From Thermoleophilia bacterium (GTDB lineage Bacteria > Actinomycetota > Thermoleophilia > Gaiellales > Gaiellaceae): a DNA stretch of 14,554 nucleotides. The stretch's first letter is position 1. Each line of letters opens with the position of its first letter. The notes beneath the pieces were generated by a model. The model was not told where the DNA came from and ran no database searches. It saw nothing but the letters and a program-made list of their open reading frames with translations. The position numbers and the translations under genes were made by a program. The stretch spans positions 1 through 14,554 of the forward strand of contig JAICVP010000023.1 in assembly GCA_025935275.1 (NCBI GenBank), in the 5' to 3' direction. Positions 12,131 through 14,554 of the stretch are shown here, in pieces.

Positions 12131-14257
12131 ATGCGGCAAGGAGGAACAACAAGGCAGCGACGGCTGCCGCGCGTAACCCTGCTCACGGCCCTGGTGGCGA
12201 CGGTGGCGGCGGCGCTGTTCATCACCCCGTCGGGCCTGGCGGTGGGAGGGGCTGCGTACACGACCAACAATCCCGCAGTCGACGGGATCGGCCACTGCAA
12301 CAACGGGCCGCCGGACGCGACGACGCCGGCGATCAATTGCAACATCTACGACGGAAAGGAGTTCGTTTGGCTGAACGGAGGGCCGGATGCGAACCAGCTG
12401 AAACCGGACGGCTATTACTTCTTCGCCGTTCTGTCACCCGGCGGGCAACCAACCCCGAACGACGGGACTGGCGTGAGCTCGGACAAGGGGACGCCGAAGA
12501 ACCTGTCGGACGACTTCGACGCCTACACGAACAGGACGTTCGTGACGCTGGACGGTGAGGTTTTCTTCTATCCAGGGACACACTGGCTCGACAGCGGAGA
12601 GTGCATCCCCGACGACTCGCTCGACCCACCCGGGTCGAACTGTCCGCGGGCACGGGACAACACGCCTCCGTACATCCGGCTGTTGCCCTATTCGAACACG
12701 CTGAACGAGGGCGGCGTCTACATTCTCGCGATCTGTTACCTCGGCCCCACGGGCGCCAACTATCCGGTCAGGTCGCGCGACTGTAAGTACGACGCATTCA
12801 AGGTCAGGGCCGGTGAGACCACACCGCCTGCCGCCGACCTGCTGGTCGACAAGGGCGCCACACCGCAGTTCAAGCGCGCGTTCACGTGGGCGATCGACAA
12901 GAGCGTCGACAGGACGCTCGTTCGACAGATCGGCGGAAGCGCGACATTCAACTACACGGTCAAGGTGAACCCGGCGAGCAGCACGGACAAGGACTGGAAG
13001 GTCAGCGGGACGATCGACGTCTTCAATCCGAACAACTTCGCCGTTCCCGGCGTGAACATCACCGACCAGATCGTCTACGACGACGACAACGATGCAGACA
13101 CCGACAGGGTCGTGGACGTCAACTGCGATGTGAGCAACGGGGTAAATCAAACGATCTCCGCCCACGACACCATCCACCGCGACTACACGTGCACGTACAC
13201 GTCTGCCCCGAAAGCCGCCGACGAGACGAACATCGTCACGGCGACATGGCCGACGACGGGTGATCTCGTCGACACATCCGGCTCGAGCTCTTTCGAGAAG
13301 GACTTCAGCTGGCCGTCGAGCCCGGCGGAGCTCGTCGACGAGTGTGTCAATGTCACCGACGCGGTCGACGGCGGTGCGGCTGGTGCGCTCGGCCAGGTCT
13401 GCGTGGATGAGGACGGGAACGTGCTCGTTCCGACGAATGTCCCGAGCGGCGTCACGGCGACCCGCAAGCCTGCCGGCGGACCGTTCACGTCGGTCGAGTT
13501 CACCTACTCGCGGACGTTCGCTGTGCCTCAGTTCGACTGCGTCACTCACAACAACGTCGGGAGGTTCACGACGACGGACACCGGCGCGTACGGGAGCGAC
13601 TCGGCGTCCGTTCAGATCTGCGGCCCGGCTAGGACGGGTGCGCTCACCATCGGGTTCTGGAAGAACACGAATGGCCAGAACCTCGTGGCGACGTACTGCG
13701 ACAAAGGCTCGTACAACCTCGGGACGTTTCTCAAGAACCTGGGCGCCGGATCCGGGCCGTTCGCGAACGCACCGACAGGCTGCGCATCGCTGAAGACGTA
13801 CGTCTACAACATCCTGAACGGGGCGTCCGCAACCAACATGAACGTCATGCTCAGGGCGCAGATGCTCGGGACCGCACTCGACGTTTGGTTCAGCGGGCCC
13901 GGGTGGACGTCGACGAAGAGCGGCGGTGTCAAACCGCCGTCGCAGTTTCTCTCGCATAACAGTCTCGGGACCTTCAACATGGTCACGACGGCGATCTGCC
14001 CGATGGTCGACAGCCTGAGCACGGGTACTGCGACCTGCAAGGCCATCAACCCGTCCACGGACGCGGTGGCCGCGGGAGCTTTGCCGAGTTCGCCGATGAC
14101 TATGCGAGCAATTCTCGACTACGCCTCGACGACGCCGTCACCATTCAACGGGTCCACCTCGAATCCCGCGTGGTACGGCGGCGATCGGACGAAACAGGAG
14201 ATCCTGAAGAACGTCTTCGACCAGTTCAACAACCAGGACGCCTTCGGGTCGTTCTAG
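12131..14257 (+). CDS. Large secreted protein, unknown function
   Basis: 708 residues from ATG 12131, chosen for the GGGAGGAG lying 4 nt upstream; the longer frame from 12059 lacks this. Residues 1-41 are a signal peptide (basic start, LLTALVATVAAALFI core, AVGGA before AYTT). Then come a Cys-containing N-terminal domain (about 42-240), a beta-rich middle with ATFNYTVKVNP and DWKVSGTIDVFNPN (about 270-330), and a domain opening TGALTIGFWKNTNGQ (about 502) that resembles the G-x-W-K-N-x domain seen in secreted actinobacterial proteins. There are many Asp/Thr/Asn residues and paired cysteines. There is no LPXTG, C-terminal span or repeat array, so it is probably released or held non-covalently. 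Adhesion or surface-layer use is only a guess. It has its own terminator at 14273. Confidence 0.85.
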   Translation: MRQGGTTRQRRLPRVTLLTALVATVAAALFITPSGLAVGGAAYTTNNPAVDGIGHCNNGPPDATTPAINCNIYDGKEFVWLNGGPDANQLKPDGYYFFAVLSPGGQPTPNDGTGVSSDKGTPKNLSDDFDAYTNRTFVTLDGEVFFYPGTHWLDSGECIPDDSLDPPGSNCPRARDNTPPYIRLLPYSNTLNEGGVYILAICYLGPTGANYPVRSRDCKYDAFKVRAGETTPPAADLLVDKGATPQFKRAFTWAIDKSVDRTLVRQIGGSATFNYTVKVNPASSTDKDWKVSGTIDVFNPNNFAVPGVNITDQIVYDDDNDADTDRVVDVNCDVSNGVNQTISAHDTIHRDYTCTYTSAPKAADETNIVTATWPTTGDLVDTSGSSSFEKDFSWPSSPAELVDECVNVTDAVDGGAAGALGQVCVDEDGNVLVPTNVPSGVTATRKPAGGPFTSVEFTYSRTFAVPQFDCVTHNNVGRFTTTDTGAYGSDSASVQICGPARTGALTIGFWKNTNGQNLVATYCDKGSYNLGTFLKNLGAGSGPFANAPTGCASLKTYVYNILNGASATNMNVMLRAQMLGTALDVWFSGPGWTSTKSGGVKPPSQFLSHNSLGTFNMVTTAICPMVDSLSTGTATCKAINPSTDAVAAGALPSSPMTMRAILDYASTTPSPFNGSTSNPAWYGGDRTKQEILKNVFDQFNNQDAFGSF

Positions 14258-14272
14258 AAAGGGACTCATGAA

Positions 14273-14306
14273 CGAGGCGGGGGCCTGTCGGGCCCCCGCC
14301 TCGTTT
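14273..14306. terminator. Strong bidirectional terminator
   Basis: A 13-bp perfect stem (14273-14285 with 14291-14303) around loop TGTCG, followed by TTT on the plus strand. It lies 15 nt after the secreted-protein stop and 15 nt before the stop of the convergent ZIP gene, so it can serve both. Confidence 0.85.
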
Positions 14307-14321
14307 AATGCATTCCGACGC

Positions 14322-14554
14322 TCAGTCGAGCTGGTGGATGGCGAACGCGACGACGAAGCCGAGCGTCGTCGCGATCCCGACGAGCTTCCCGCCGTGCTCG
14401 TAGGCCTCCGGCATCATCGTCTCGGCCAGCATGGCGAGGATCCCGCCCGCGGCGAACGTGAGCACGAAGGCGACGGAGTTTGCCGACGCGTCCTGGAAGA
14501 GGCTGTAGCCGAGGAGCGAGGAAAGCCCCGAAACTAGGGCGATTGCGACCCACA
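14322..14554 (-). CDS. ZIP-family metal transporter, 3' end only
   Basis: The last 76 residues are visible, reading leftward from the right edge to TGA at 14322-14324. Three hydrophobic segments are seen: WVAIALVSGLSSLLGYSLF, then SVAFVLTFAAGGILAMLAET and LVGIATTLGFVVAFAIHQLD. They are joined by the MMPEAYEHGG loop, which matches the C-terminal helices and AAGxILAMLAxTMMPEA signature of ZIP (ZupT-like) divalent metal importers of the cytoplasmic membrane. The metal-binding histidines of helices 4-5 lie outside the window. Metal specificity cannot be judged. Confidence 0.85.
   Translation of the reverse strand, partial: WVAIALVSGLSSLLGYSLFQDASANSVAFVLTFAAGGILAMLAETMMPEAYEHGGKLVGIATTLGFVVAFAIHQLD

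Noticed and set aside
12434..13957. Minus-strand 507-residue ORF
   Set aside because: It is antisense to the secreted-protein gene, which has a signal peptide and a strong ribosome-binding site; the antisense frame is Arg/Val-rich without domains.

Overview
The window is high-GC DNA with strong G/C preference at third codon positions, actinobacterial in style. Several protein families (an HNH protein ending in a recombinase-like helical tail, a stand-alone NIF3 C-terminal-type domain, a Cys-rich CEC small protein, ECF sigma with Ig-like repeat proteins) look like those of soil Actinobacteria, perhaps Thermoleophilia. That placement is inference from memory of families, not a search.

Layout. 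1-2018 is core chromosome: the 3' part of an aldehyde dehydrogenase gene, a small minus-strand unknown gene, then a tight plus-strand pair (NIF3/CutA-like domain protein and an RNase HI-family protein, stop and start overlapping) followed by tRNA-Gly(GCC), whose perfect TATAAT box overlaps the RNase H stop codon. 1977-5375 is an integrated element: an exact 44-bp copy of the 3' half of that tRNA (1977-2020) recurs at 5332-5375, followed there by a strong terminator. This is the classic signature of site-specific insertion at a tRNA anticodon loop. The 3.36 kb between the repeats carries a secreted cupin, a SRPBCC protein, small Cys-rich and membrane-anchored unknowns, a frameshifted HNH endonuclease gene, and a 258-bp, about 94% identical copy of the 3' end of a lipoprotein gene that lies intact outside the element at 7076-7654. 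No integrase is visible, so it looks like a decayed or trans-mobilised island.

5605-7654 holds a DUF2254-type membrane protein and the intact lipoprotein. 7714-11045 is a minus-strand series: an ECF sigma factor, a linked 88-residue protein, a 27-residue membrane microprotein, and a 751-residue protein that joins a degenerate sigma-factor-like cytoplasmic part to a membrane span and five extracellular Ig-like repeats. I consider this last group the most interesting unit here: it resembles a transmembrane regulator or sensor built from sigma-factor parts beside a true ECF sigma. 11438-11508 is tRNA-Cys(GCA), with an HNH-type gene converging on it and ending 2 nt away. 12131-14257 encodes a large secreted protein of unknown role, followed by a 13-bp-stem terminator and the 3' end of a ZIP-family metal transporter gene running off the right edge.
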